This document shows, one piece after another, positions 42,250 through 52,425 of a DNA stretch of 64,000 nucleotides. How positions within the stretch are numbered: the stretch's first letter is position 1; each line of letters opens with the position of its first letter. Origin of the DNA: Paramacrobiotus metropolitanus (lineage: Eukaryota > Tardigrada > Eutardigrada > Parachela > Macrobiotidae); NCBI RefSeq assembly GCF_019649055.1, contig NW_026570266.1, positions 1 through 64,000 of the forward strand. Reading direction: 5' to 3'. A program made the translations under genes and the position numbers. The notes under the pieces were generated by a model. It was not told the origin of the DNA, did not search any database, and was given only the letters and a program-made list of their open reading frames with translations.

Positions 42250-43146
42250 AGTGTGATTATGGGAACAGGAGGGTTAGGTTGTGATAAAGACGACCTGATG
42301 CTGGTTTTGAAGGACCGCCACGTGTTAACTCTTCGATCTGACGCTGTAATTTTAAAACCACACACTGAAGTTCCGCGTTCGTGACCTTTGGTTTGGCAGG
42401 CTTGGTTGGCGGCGGATGAACAGCTTCGTTGGCCGAGGCGTTAGTATAACAAAGTCTTTATCGTTTTTTGTTTTCCACGGCTAAACTTAAGAATTTTTGA
42501 AAACAAAAATATTCAAAAATGCCGTAACTGAGGCTGGTGCACCGGAAGTGGTAAGTGGAGCCCTATGTCCAACTTGGCATCGAAAACCAAGCTGGTTGGA
42601 CTACCGCTTGTGAACCATCCGCGACCAAACCCCTTTTATTGATAAACCCGATAAATGACAAACGATAGACAAAATGATAACCATAGAAGGGTGTGAAGTT
42701 ACGAGAAGGGGTACTGTAGCACAAATGCTAGGACACCATGTTAAATGTTGGTACTACTTGTAGTAGAAAAATACGACGTGTGATAGGGCTCGGTTGTACG
42801 GTATAAATTGTGCAGAGTCGAAATGCACACGAGTTGACATTGGCATGTTACAGTAAGTATTTGTTTTAAAACTTGGAATGCCCGACGGCGGCACAGTTGT
42901 AACAGATGACACGGAAGTAGGATCGGGCATCGGAACGGTGCAGATGATGTCTGCCATTATGGCCGCATCTTCACTATACACTGATGTTAGTGATATCGTC
43001 TGGCAGACGATATCCCTAACTTCCGTGTACGCTGCTTTTTCACGGAAACGAGTGTCACAATCTGGCCATATGATGAGTGAGCGGGACACGGACATGCTGC
43101 GGATGATGTCGATGTAGAGTAAGAAACAGAGTGTCAGATCCGGATG
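42250..43146. other. Region with a 35-bp palindrome, gene content unclear
   Basis: Overlapping plus and minus frames (about 42,754-43,117) both stay open, largely because of the palindrome at 42986-43020. Neither shows a domain, so I do not call a gene. Confidence 0.3.
42986..43020. repeat. 35-bp palindrome
   Basis: Arms GTTAGTGATATCGTCTG and CAGACGATATCCCTAAC flank a central G, complementary at 16 of 17 positions. The central 11-bp arms are perfect. Confidence 0.85.
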
Positions 43147-43605
43147 TTAGAACGATCGAAAGCGCGCAGATAACAGGAACGCTTCTAACCCGGTAGCAAA
43201 GCTGTCAATTTTTCGTCGAGGAGGAGGAGCCACCGTCGGCACCAGTTTCCCTTCTCCGTCTGGCACAGAAATGTTTGGTTCGCTTGAAAGGTCAAAATCG
43301 CGATGTAGCGGCTGCATTTTATTTAGGCTAAATAAAGCTTTTTGATCGGCTAATGTTTTCACAAGCAAATTTTCCAGAACTGGCAAGGACTTTTACGCTG
43401 GAGGCTTGATGAAACCATGCGGATGGACAGAAGCGTTCGCCAGGTCGATCAGCACGGAGGTTTGGTGAGAGGCTGCTGACAGTGAGGCAACTGGTGGAAG
43501 AGGATGCTTGCGATCTATTAGCAGTGACGCTTGGCTTTGTAGAGCTGTCACTGATGCTGTCAATGATTCGAGGGAATGGCGTTTCCCTTTTGGCTTAAGA
43601 CGAGG
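43147..43605 (-). CDS. Unrecognised exon, Ser/Ala/Pro/Leu-rich
   Basis: The minus strand is open from 43605 to 43396 ('HSLESLTASVTALQSQASLL', 'VLIDLANASVHPHGFIKPPA'), then one TAA (43393-43395), then open again in the same frame to the stop at 43147 ('LPVLENLLVKTLADQKALFS', 'DGEGKLVPTVAPPPRRKIDS'). Composition is much more protein-like than the surrounding AT-rich DNA. The single TAA may be a lesion or lie in a tiny unrecognised intron. No family is recognised; it could be the 3' exon of a larger gene or a pseudogene. Confidence 0.4.
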
Positions 43606-44299
43606 TTACGTTTCGGGATTGGTACCCATCGGCTTCTACACCGAAGCCGTTGTCGGAGCAACGTGTTCTTCGGCGCAGCATGACAATATAACCGCTCGAT
43701 TTTTGATTTGCCAAAATTGCAATTTTAAAATACAAATTTTCTGCGTTCACGAAAGTTTTGTGGTAGTGGGGTCATGAAGCATCAGCAGGATGTTTTCGCT
43801 GTCGCCATTTCTCTCGCTCAGCGCTAACCTTATTTAAGCTTCTGCGGTAAATGGGATTTAAATATAAATTTATATATTAGCCCATATTTTTAGCAAAACA
43901 AGTTAAAGGTCACACCTGTAGTTTCCTGATGTCACGTCTTTTATTGCTGAACAAGCAAAACGTGCATTTTTTCGCTCGTTTGAAGAGGTTCATGTTTCCT
44001 GGTAAAGGAAGTCTGAAGGTAAATCTTGAAAAGTGTTTTCCATTTCAAGAGGATTCGATCAATCGTGATATTTTTCACAATTGTCCTGTGACTCCTGTCC
44101 TTAATATTGTATAAACGAAGACGATAAAGTAATTACTTAAGTGTACGGAATTTTGGTAACTGTTTCGTTGTACGTAACACAAAGGGTGTACGCCATAAGA
44201 CCGTTCGTATCACGGAGGTTTTACTGTATCGCGGTAAATATGTACTCCGCTGTACGAGTACGATTGTGATTTGTGATACATTACGATTCGTTTGTTCTC

Positions 44300-44740
44300 T
44301 TATTGCAGCGATGTCTTATGTCTGTTATAATTCAACGCGTACATTTGGGTGACCTGGAGATTCCGTATTTGGCAGCATTTCGCGTGTTATCAGCTGACAT
44401 ACGTTTGCTTGCCAAGTGCGGAAAATAAGGTGTTTGAATTCTTCATTATATTTCTGTATACTATTAAGCTGGAAATTACAAAGCTGGGGTTTAGTGTTTG
44501 AAAACATTTTGATGGACAAAAAGTAAAACGGTGCGGCGTGCATTGCGGCGTTATTGCGTCGTATCATGAAAAAAGTTTTCTTATACAGAATATCACCTAT
44601 AGAAGTCGGTCCTAACTCTGCTTGTCGTAAATCAGTTAACGATTAAACCTGTAGCCTTGCAGTTATTGCTGCTTCAGTGGTTGGTGAATCAAAAAAGCAG
44701 ATTTTGTATTCGTGAAAAGCGTGAACGGCACACTAGCATT
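44300..44740. repeat. Dispersed repeat, copy 1
   Basis: It matches 61468-61905 along its length, with shared text such as 'cttccgtatttggcagcattt'-like, 'gcttgccaagtgcgg' and 'aaggtgtttgaatt'. Both copies have a 'TACATTTxGGTGACC' phrase near their left end (44,341 and 61,518), which looks like an LTR end followed by a primer-binding-site-like GGTGACC. It may be a fragment of an LTR element leader. Confidence 0.6.
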
Positions 44741-44798
44741 TGAATGTGATCCAAGTGAAAGGGCTGGGCTAGGCTCGCACAGACACTCGCAAAAAATC

Positions 44799-44869
44799 TG
44801 CCGATTGAGGGAATCGAACCCACAACCTCCATACTCTAAGGCCGAGAGACGAACCACTAGGCTATCGGC
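44799..44869 (-). tRNA. tRNA-like Pol III unit (tRNA pseudogene or SINE head)
   Basis: On the minus strand GCCGATAGCC... ends ..AATCGGC plus discriminator A, giving six acceptor pairs. The A box TAGCCTAGTGG (44864-44854) and B box GGTTCGATTCC (44820-44810) are perfect consensus, 33 nt apart, and a T6 terminator follows at 44796-44791. The T arm pairs at 4 of 5 positions with a canonical TTCGATT loop, but the D and anticodon arms do not fold well, so I cannot assign an amino acid. It is best read as a tRNA-derived, Pol III-competent sequence rather than a certain tRNA gene. Confidence 0.6.
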
Positions 44870-45496
44870 AAAGCATACAAATGTAATGAAATATTCCATT
44901 GAACGATCCTATAGAGAGCGGATGCCGCTCTGACATAAGTACCGTAATTATCGCATTTGTAGCTCCCCCGAACTATGAGCCGTCCCTTCTGAAATAAGCG
45001 CTCCTCCCCGATCCTGTTTGAAAAAAAGGACACCCCCGAAACTACGCCCCAGGGGCCGATAATGAATGTCAAGCGCTGCAAATTATAGGTGTGCTGCACA
45101 TTTTTTTATATCCATTGTTGTGATTTCATTGGTTTTATGCTTAAAACTTTATGGTTAAATGAAGTTTTTCAGTTTAGCGTTCTTTGTCCAATTCTTCTAC
45201 AAGGTTGGCGATACGATACTGATTGAGGAGAGAACATTCTGACTTGGCCACTTTTCTCGTAAATTTTATAAAAATGTTAATATACAGACACATCTGCAGC
45301 GCAACACATCTGCAAACAGAGATCATAATATATTGTATATAAGGACTAAAATTAACGATGTGAGATATCTCACAACGGCAAATAAAAACAATTTAAGCAA
45401 AAGTAATAAGAAAGGTGATGTCGACATGCATAAACAAATCATAAGCATTATTATGTGCGTCGTGACACGCGATATGCTGAATCACGGACATGGGTT
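44870..45496. other. AT-rich intergenic region
   Basis: No supported feature. Confidence 0.4.
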
Positions 45497-46441
45497 TCAG
45501 TCTGCAAAGTATCCGTCCATGATATGAAGAGCCAACCGGCTCAGCATCCAAACATCCAGCTGCCGCAGGTTCACTCCATCCCAGCACTGTGGTTGGCCGT
45601 CCGGCCGCACACTGCTGAACCTGTCAACCAGATACATTTCCATTATAACCAGCCGGAGTCTCGAGAATGATAATTTTCCGTGTTACTTACAGATTCAGGA
45701 ATCTGCGAATCCCCGTCCATTGATCGGGACGCTGCAGCGTATACAACCACCGCGCATGCACCCGCCCGACTAACGGTCGAACAATGGTTGTTGACGGCGG
45801 CGATGAAACGGCGGGATTGCTCGGCTGGCGACTCCGCGCGATCGAAGCGCAGAAACGGGATAATCACGTCCAAATGCGCCCCTTGAGACGGCCGCTCCAC
45901 CAGATGGCCGCCTTCCAACCAATCTTGGCTGTCATTACGACTGTTACAGAGGGCGCGAAGCAGGTCTCGATTACCTGACCGAACTGAAGCAGTGTAGTTG
46001 ATGAACAGCACCTGCTCACATTGCGACAGGAACGGCGACAGCTGCTGGCATTCATACTCTCCGGTCTGGTGATGCCGCGTGATGCCCATGAAGCAGTTTG
46101 TCCACCTATCCGCGATATCCCCGCAGTTCTTGATGATAATCTACGGCAGGCAGATGCCCTTTACCTTCAGTATTTGCTGGCTATCGCGTAAATTATTCCA
46201 GAAGCTGCTCGTTTCCCCGTAATGATGCTGGTAATGCCAGCCGTACGTAAACGCTAGGATCCGCGTACTCGGAGTGAGGCTGCCATCCAGCATCGTTACA
46301 ATTCGGTACGCGAGGAAGCTTTTCGCGACACAGGCATCGGAAACATGGTGCCGTTTTTTCATGTACAGGGGACAGGCGTCGAAGCAGTGTTTTGCAACAG
46401 ATCCCCTCCACAGCGCGCAAACTCGGGCAAAATATGCCAAA

Positions 46442-46634
46442 TAGAGATGGCAGCGGCCGGCCGGGAGCCGGCTAAGCCGCAGCTTAGCCGGCGATTGGCC
46501 AGCCGGCTGAGGGTTTTTGCTAGCCATAGCCGCTCCAAAGCCGGCTGCTTCAGCCGCGATGAGTTAGCCGGCTAAGGATTTCAACCGGCCGTCAGCCGAA
46601 AGGTCAGCAGTTTAGCCGGCCGCTGCCATCTCTA
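46442..46634. mobile_element. hAT-type MITE in gene D intron, built from AGCCGGCT words
   Basis: The terminal inverted repeat TAGAGATGGCAGCGGCCGGC is matched at the other end (..GCCGCTGCCATCTCTA). Flanking 8-mers ATGCCAAA and ATGCAACA form an imperfect 8-bp target duplication, as hAT elements make. The interior repeats the palindrome AGCCGGCT/TTAGCCGGC many times. It sits only about 20 bp from the gene D splice acceptor. Confidence 0.7.
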
Positions 46635-46647
46635 ATGCAACAGCTTG

Positions 46648-46745
46648 ATAATCTTTTAAGTTTAATGGTTTAACGTCCGCACAAATTCAGGGAAAAACCC
46701 CAATTCGGGGCAGCAGACACTCGCAACAACAACAATAATTCTCCA
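46648..46745 (-). mobile_element. 5'-truncated LINE fragment (3' end only)
   Basis: 'aagtttaatggtttaacgtc' and 'ggcagcagacactc' match the 3' end of the LINE at 55.3-59.2 kb ('aagtttaatcgtttaacgtc' ... 'ggcagcagactc'), same orientation. It lies in the swollen intron of gene D. Confidence 0.6.
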
Positions 46746-47136
46746 GAATACACAGTATTTCAGATCAAGCTTTAAACAATAATACAGCAGCTTTTTAAAC
46801 TCTATGTCTACACTGAAATGCACAAACTCGACAATTTTTTTCGGTGAAAATTTTTTTGAAAACCGATTGCAAATTCGTGCTCAGCGCAACTCTACAGCCA
46901 CTGACCCGCTATGGCAGTACTGCTCCAAAACCTGTAATAGCAGTACTGTAGGCAAAGCAAAACAGAAGATTACCAGTTTCCGGAGCTCAGAATTAAATAA
47001 TCGCCGGCGATGCAGTTCTCGCTTCGCGTAAATTTGTATACTTAGTTATGTCACATCGAGATTGTTAGCTCATACTCTGTCGCTGATGTGTTATTGCGGT
47101 ACATATTCGATATTCCTATCGTACTGGCCTCCCATC

Positions 47137-47929
47137 TAGAGATGGCAAAACTAAAAAAACTAAACTAAACTAAGCTAAAACTCGGTTAAAAGTTTTAGTT
47201 GCTAAAATTGACTTGGTTAAAACTTTTTAGTCGGCTAAACGTCGGCGACTAAATTTTAGTTGTTAACCTGAATTTAGTTAAAAATTTTAACCGGTTAACC
47301 AAAGTTAACCGAGACTAAAGATAAATTTTCTGTTAAAATGTTTTCCTTATTCTACAGTGGGTGTCACTATCGCGCGGCGAAATGAACCCACCTGTCGCCA
47401 TAGTGCCATTAGTTCCGTATAACAAATAAAAACAGAATCAAAATTTATTCAGCCTTCAGAGAACAATAAAATTTTATTTTGAAAATATAAGCTACAGTAG
47501 AAACAAATCCGTAATTGTATAATGTACATAAGTACTGGAAAAACTGTCAGTACTGTCAGTACATGCATATTACACACTTCATAGGGCCATTACACAGTAC
47601 AGTACTTCAATGTAAAGCCATGCAGCTAACTGCATTAGAAGATACAATACGCCATGCGCTACATTTACGATTAAATTGAAGTACTGCACGCATATGCGAA
47701 AAACCAACGTCTCTTGCGGTCCGCCATTACGCTGGTAATAAATTTCGGTTAACCGGTTAACCGCTGAGTTTTAGTAGCTAAAACGTACTCGGTTAAAATT
47801 TTAATTACTAAAAGCTCTTGACTAATTTTTTAGTCACTAAAGTTTGTTAAACTAATTTTTTTAGTTTTAGTCGAGTTAACCGAAGTTAACCGACTAATTA
47901 GTCGACTAATTGTAGTTTTGCCATCTCTA
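47137..47929. mobile_element. hAT-type MITE built from GGTTAACC/AGTTTTAG words
   Basis: TAGAGATGGCAAAACTA (47137-47153) is exactly inverted at 47913-47929 and shares its first 11 bases with the MITE at 46442. The interior, near both ends, is low-complexity text made of GTTAACCG, CTAAAA and AGTCGACT palindromic words. The middle (about 47,340-47,740) is ordinary AT-rich sequence. A clear target duplication is not seen (only CCATC is shared). No transposase ORF. Confidence 0.65.
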
Positions 47930-48385
47930 CAGTCCATCAACGATTTTTCCCACCCACTCTTTTTGATGGCTTCCATCCAAAAACATTGCTGGCGTGCAAC
48001 CGCAAAACATTTGCCTCACGACATTTCGTACTAGGTTTGTAGCGCAAGGGTTTCCTATGTGTCGTTGTGCGACATAAATTACGCACATAAATTATGTACT
48101 CATTAAAATTAATAACATCTGAAGTAGTGCCGTTTTCTCTACCGCTTTTTGTAATGCAATTAGGTTATTAACATTGTTTCGAATTATTGGTTATTTACGT
48201 GGTCTCCTTCTCAGTGGTTTCTCACTTTGTGCCAAGAATTATCCATAACGCCGGAATGATACTCGGAAAGTGCAGGCGAGTGTTTTCATCCAGCCTATTG
48301 CATGCAGCGGATAATGTTTCCGGTTGCACAAAACAATCGAAATAAACCAATAGTCACAAAGGCAAAAAAATATTCGATATCTTAC
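47930..48385. other. Remainder of gene D intron
   Basis: AT-rich intron sequence without further recognisable elements. Confidence 0.4.
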
Positions 48386-49295
48386 CGGTTCATGCACAAC
48401 TGCGTAACGATGTCCAGATTGCACAGAAGCACCTGCCAGGATTGGATGAGGAAGGTCGGTAATCTTCGCGTCGTCCACATCTACAAGAAAACCAGCGTAA
48501 AAAAGTCATAACTTTATGACTTTCATGATCACCCCAAAGTTAAGATTTTAGTTTCTTGGTGAACGAAATCTCCAGTTAGGCAAAGCTGTGGAACAGGTGT
48601 CCTGCACTTACCACATTGCAGACGACTTGCTCCACTTATCGTGGCAGTGGTACTGTCGACTTTTTGTTGCTCAGTGAGATACCTGTGGCACGCTTCCCGC
48701 ACGGCGTTCTCGTTCCAGAACATTTTGCGCTCGGCGGCGTCACCATGCACTTCGCCGCAAACGACCGTCGCCGTGTCAGGTCCCGCCCGTGCGAATACAC
48801 GACAACCGATATCCATCGCAAATGTCGGATAGTGCGCTCCGGCACACTTGAACTTCATGGTATCCCATTCAGCAGTTGGTGTCCGTGAACACAGGCCACC
48901 ACACACACGATCTCCAGGTCCTAACGCTAGCCTGCAGGTTTCAGCCAGGAAACGAGGGAGGAAATCCACTCCACGTAGCAATTGGGCCGTGACAAAGCTG
49001 ACGGTGTGTTTGCGCTACAGGATGCCGGTTTCCTTACCAAAGAAACTTTGTTCCTTGCCTGGTACCGGCAATTTTTCCACAAACTGCGTCTTATGCACGA
49101 TGCGGCAGGCCACCATTTTATCTGGGTTCGGATTATCTAGCTGACGTACGCCATAGAATCCGTCACACACCTCCTCCGAAATAGTCACCGGCCGGAATAC
49201 CATTGGTCCATCGTCCACGTCTCTTAATGCGGCATACACAGTGCAAGTGCAGCCTTCAAAGCTGTATCTGCGGCCGAAGAAACGGTGTGGCCAAA

Positions 49296-51185
49296 ATTAT
49301 TAGCTCTTTATTTGAAAACCGAGACACACATGTATCAATAACATAAAACCATTATAAGCAAGCGAAAAAGCTAGACTTTATAACATCCAGATTTCATTTA
49401 GCTTTTCCGCTTCGCCAATAGTGCCCATAATTGAGGCCGCATTGCCTCGCTGTATCTCCAATGAGATACGCTGTCGGAGAAATTCGTGCGAGCGTTTTTC
49501 TCCAGAGTGGTCCCGCAGACGTCTTCCTAGCTCCTTAATCAAGGCGATAGCCGATGGACCCCAAGCCCCCATAGTTTCGAAAGCTATTGGGGCGAAAATG
49601 TATCGACCGTTCAAGTACGAGTAGAACCTGGATTTCTTTTCTTCTGCCTGGACAGCGGCCGCTCCCGCAGTTGTCGCGGTGGATTTGACATGGGAAGCAG
49701 CAACAGTATCGACACATGTGACATCCCAAGCCAAGCACATTCCTCTTTTCCATGCGAAGGTTGTACAGCCGTCAGGACGTCGTTCATTCGTGTAAGAGGT
49801 GCCGCGTGGTTATAGTTTAGCTGGGATACCTGCCGAGACGAAGGCGCGGCATACAATGCTGTTGAGAGCACCATGTCGCGGGTGCCTTCCGGCCGAGAAA
49901 GTGCATGATAGACCGTGATGAGCGTGGCCATCAACAGACTTGTGGCATTTCATACATTCATGTGGATCACAGATCACAGCACCGAGTCTAAGGCCGACAG
50001 AAATTTTGAGCGTGTCGTCGTCAAGTAGGTTGCCGATATGAGCGGAAGGCAGCGCGTTAAGCCAGACACCAGCTTCCGGACTTGACTGGGCAAGAAGGCG
50101 CGCTTTATTGATTTCGTCGTCGCGGAACACTTCAAGTAGAGTGGACAGGGAAACGTTGCACAAAGGTAGATCCCATGTTTTCTGCAAGCTGCGAAAGCCA
50201 GGGTCAGGAAGTTCAGCTAGGCGAGTATTGAGTTTCCACAATTCCTGAGCTGCAGAGACATCCACTGCCGGTCGCCCGGGAGCAGTAAAGATACCTGGCC
50301 GGTTACGGAATGAATCGAGGCTAAATAAGCCGGGAGAGCTAATTCTTCCGATCGACGTATACCAATACCACCTTTGCTAACCGGTAGACTTGCTTGCCGC
50401 CAGCATGGATAATCATCGTGATTGGTTCGGACATTGCACAGCAATTGGAAACAAGAACGTAGAACTTCATCGATTTTGTATAACTGATGCGGATACTTCC
50501 AAGCATTACAACACCTCAACATATAAATTATCTTTGGCGCGCCAAGGCAGTGTTTCAATAGATACAAGGCATGGTGTCGAGGAAGATGCTGCATTTGTTC
50601 GGATACGATGGTTAAAGCCGCCGCTTTCTCCGCAAAAATCGGGGCAATCGCTTCATCCAAAACAGGAGCCCCGAGCAGTGTAAAGCTAGAGCTTGACATA
50701 ACGCGCAGTGCCGGATGTCGTGTCAAGAAGTCCTTAATTGCCTCCTGTTGTGAACATTCAGTCCCACCTGTAACATACAACTCGCATTTTCCTATGTTGA
50801 TTTCCAAACCCGCTGCCCGAGCGCCTTCAACAATCCTCCCGAAATTTTCCAGTACGTCTCTGGGAAGGCCGCCAAGTGTCCCGTCGTCGAGATACCATGC
50901 ATTAAACTCCGCTTCCAGAGTGGCAACAACCGCGTGCAAGGCGAGGCAAAACAGTAACGGTCCCAACGGGTCACCCTGCTGCACTCCAGCTTCAGACGAC
51001 AGAATGTGGTCACCGACAAACAGTGCTGAGTGGTGTCCGTACGCAGACTGGAAAAAGGCGTAGTATTCCGGGAAATGCGACTTTACAGCGTCGAGTACCA
51101 CTTCTCTAGACACTGTGTTAAACGCGTTCCGAAAATCTATCTTGACGACCGCCTTGGTGATATCTGGTGAAGCATTGAGGAAGTG
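49296..51185 (-). mobile_element. 5'-truncated RLE-type non-LTR retrotransposon inserted in gene D
   Basis: Bounded by a 5-bp duplication CCAAA (49291-49295 and 51186-51190); gene D resumes exactly at each side. On the minus strand it encodes an RT ('AGVQQGDPLGPLLFCLAL', 'FNAWYLDDGTLGG' with the catalytic YLDD; about 51,150-50,270), a C-x2-C-x8-H-x4-C knuckle (CMKCHKSVDGHAHHGLSC, about 49,950-49,900) and then RPDG ... WDVTCVDT (about 49,770-49,705), consistent with the PD-(D/E)xK restriction-like endonuclease of R2-type LINEs. It has one frameshift near 50,240 and one TAA at 49810-49812. An AATAAA lies near its 3' end (about 49,310). There is no poly(A) tail. The N-terminal part of the ORF is missing (5' truncation). 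Confidence 0.85.
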
Positions 51186-51398
51186 CCAAAGTTCGCTGGC
51201 ATGACTCCACTGAGCTTTGATGGTGCTGGCGTCGAAGTCAACGAAGTAGTTGTCTCCGTCGATATCCTGAACGTATCCTAGCCACCACTGGCCGTTGTCG
51301 CGTAGCACCAGCACCGTGTTCCCACAATTAACTTCGCGGCGCCCCGAGTACAACTGCCGAAAGTACAAAGGAGTGGCGTTCATCGTGATCGTCTGCAT
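50217..51398 (-). CDS. In-frame chimaeric ORF: host Tudor-like domain fused to LINE reverse transcriptase
   Basis: A continuous 393-codon frame starts in exon 1 of gene D (about 70 residues ending '..WSHASELW') and runs directly into the inserted LINE RT ('HFLNASPDITKAVVKIDFRN'). The junction is the CCAAA target site at 51186-51190. Because the 5' truncation kept the host reading frame, a chromatin-reader-like N-terminus is joined to an RT with intact YLDD. The frame is lost near 50,217-50,265, before the zinc knuckle and nuclease. The fusion is probably accidental. Whether it is transcribed is unknown. Confidence 0.7.
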   Translation of the reverse strand: MQTITMNATPLYFRQLYSGRREVNCGNTVLVLRDNGQWWLGYVQDIDGDNYFVDFDASTIKAQWSHASELWHFLNASPDITKAVVKIDFRNAFNTVSREVVLDAVKSHFPEYYAFFQSAYGHHSALFVGDHILSSEAGVQQGDPLGPLLFCLALHAVVATLEAEFNAWYLDDGTLGGLPRDVLENFGRIVEGARAAGLEINIGKCELYVTGGTECSQQEAIKDFLTRHPALRVMSSSSFTLLGAPVLDEAIAPIFAEKAAALTIVSEQMQHLPRHHALYLLKHCLGAPKIIYMLRCCNAWKYPHQLYKIDEVLRSCFQLLCNVRTNHDDYPCWRQASLPVSKGGIGIRRSEELALPAYLASIHSVTGQVSLLLPGDRQWMSLQLRNCGNSILA

Positions 51399-52288
51399 TT
51401 GCTAACCATTAAAAGTTCGTCGCGTCGATCTATTTTTTAGGTGGCGTGGCTAGCAACTTTGAACCACGCTCAGAGGTTCGCATATGCGTGTAACAGACAG
51501 GAAAAATTTTTATCTGTGAAGTACACCAATTTACGCAGTACGAGTGCAAAAGAGACCCTAATGGTAGGATAAGAAAGGACACTGTAACAGAAATTTGGAT
51601 TTGATAAATGCGGCAGCTTACTTCGGCAAGATTTGCATGGAGCAGGCTGCCGCGGAGAACTAGTGGGTCCCCAAGGGCTTGAAATACTTGTAGAGAATCT
51701 GTAGAATACAATTGCGGTGCATAGCTTATCTGGATTTGACCTGCGTATGGCGCCGTGATCGAAGCCGGCCATCACATGATTCACATCCGCGTTGGTCTAG
51801 CTGAAATCTAGCGACGGGCGGCTGCCGTTTTACAGCAGTGGACGAAAAAATCAGTATTGAATGTACTGTATAAAACATGGATGGATTGCACGAAGAAGGA
51901 AGTATATGGTCAAGCAGATGCACATAGTTTGACGTAATTTGAGTAATTGTCCGTAATCAACTGCATTTATCATGCTCCTCAAATATCAGCTACGCTAATT
52001 ATTGCTTCTCATCGCAAAGGTTAAATTTAGGGTTCCAAAAAATTAAGCATGCGTTGTACAGTAATTCGTATGCATTAAAGCGATGGTGGCTGTCACACAG
52101 CGAGTCCCATTTTAACATAAAGGTGCACAAGTCAATGCTATTTTCTACGGCTAAATAAGATAAATATAAAACAGGTCAGTTCAACAAGCCAAAACATTTT
52201 TGGCGAGACCTTAACCGTATACCATACTCGCTACAAACTGTAAAATTATCTACTACTAGTAAGCTCACTACTAGTCTACTATAAGACA
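51399..52288. other. Upstream flank of gene D
   Basis: No gene. It is homologous to the upstream flank of gene C, including the region about 200 bp upstream with 'gataaatgcggcagc' (51,604). Confidence 0.5.
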
Positions 52289-52290
52289 TA

Positions 52291-52425
52291 GGCGGCTGGA
52301 ACCCCTCGGCCAGTGGGCCGAGGGGTTCCAGAAAAAATTTCCAGTGGTTCCAGATCTCCAAAAAAAATTTTTAACATAGTGGTCTATGGGCCTGGTGCAC
52401 CAAACCGGGAAGCTCCAGCCGTCCC
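52291..52425. mobile_element. Hairpin MITE with TA target site
   Basis: Absent from the matching position of duplication copy 1. TA dinucleotides flank it (52289-52290 and 52426-52427). Its ends GGCGGCTGGA and TCCAGCCGTCC are inverted. Inside the left end is a 16-bp perfect stem (CTGGAACCCCTCGGCC at 52296-52311, inverted at 52316-52331) with loop AGTG. Confidence 0.65.

Larger units (their letters stand above)
45497..51398 (-). pseudogene. Gene D: F-box family member split by a LINE and intronic MITEs
   Basis: Minus strand. Exon 1 starts at 51398 (in-frame MNATPLYF from 51383), runs through the Tudor/agenet-like part 'NTVLVLRDNGQWWLGYVQDI', is cut at 51186 by a non-LTR insertion, and resumes at 49295 down to 48612 ('FKCAGAHYPTFAMDIGCRVF', donor GTAAGT). 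The F-box exon 48480-48386 (acceptor TTGTAG, donor GTAAGA) has a 2-nt loss inside the F-box ('LPHPILA' then another frame). The next exon is 46421-45691 ('VCALWRG', 'LRFDRAESPAEQSRRFIAAV'); its acceptor reads CG where the family has AG. Intron 45690-45621 and last exon 45620-45497 ('LSRLALHIMDGYFAD') are intact. The many lesions make it a pseudogene. Confidence 0.75.

Noticed and set aside
42754-43117. Overlapping plus and minus frames considered as a gene
   Set aside because: Both are open largely because of the palindrome at 42986-43020; no domain and no splice evidence.
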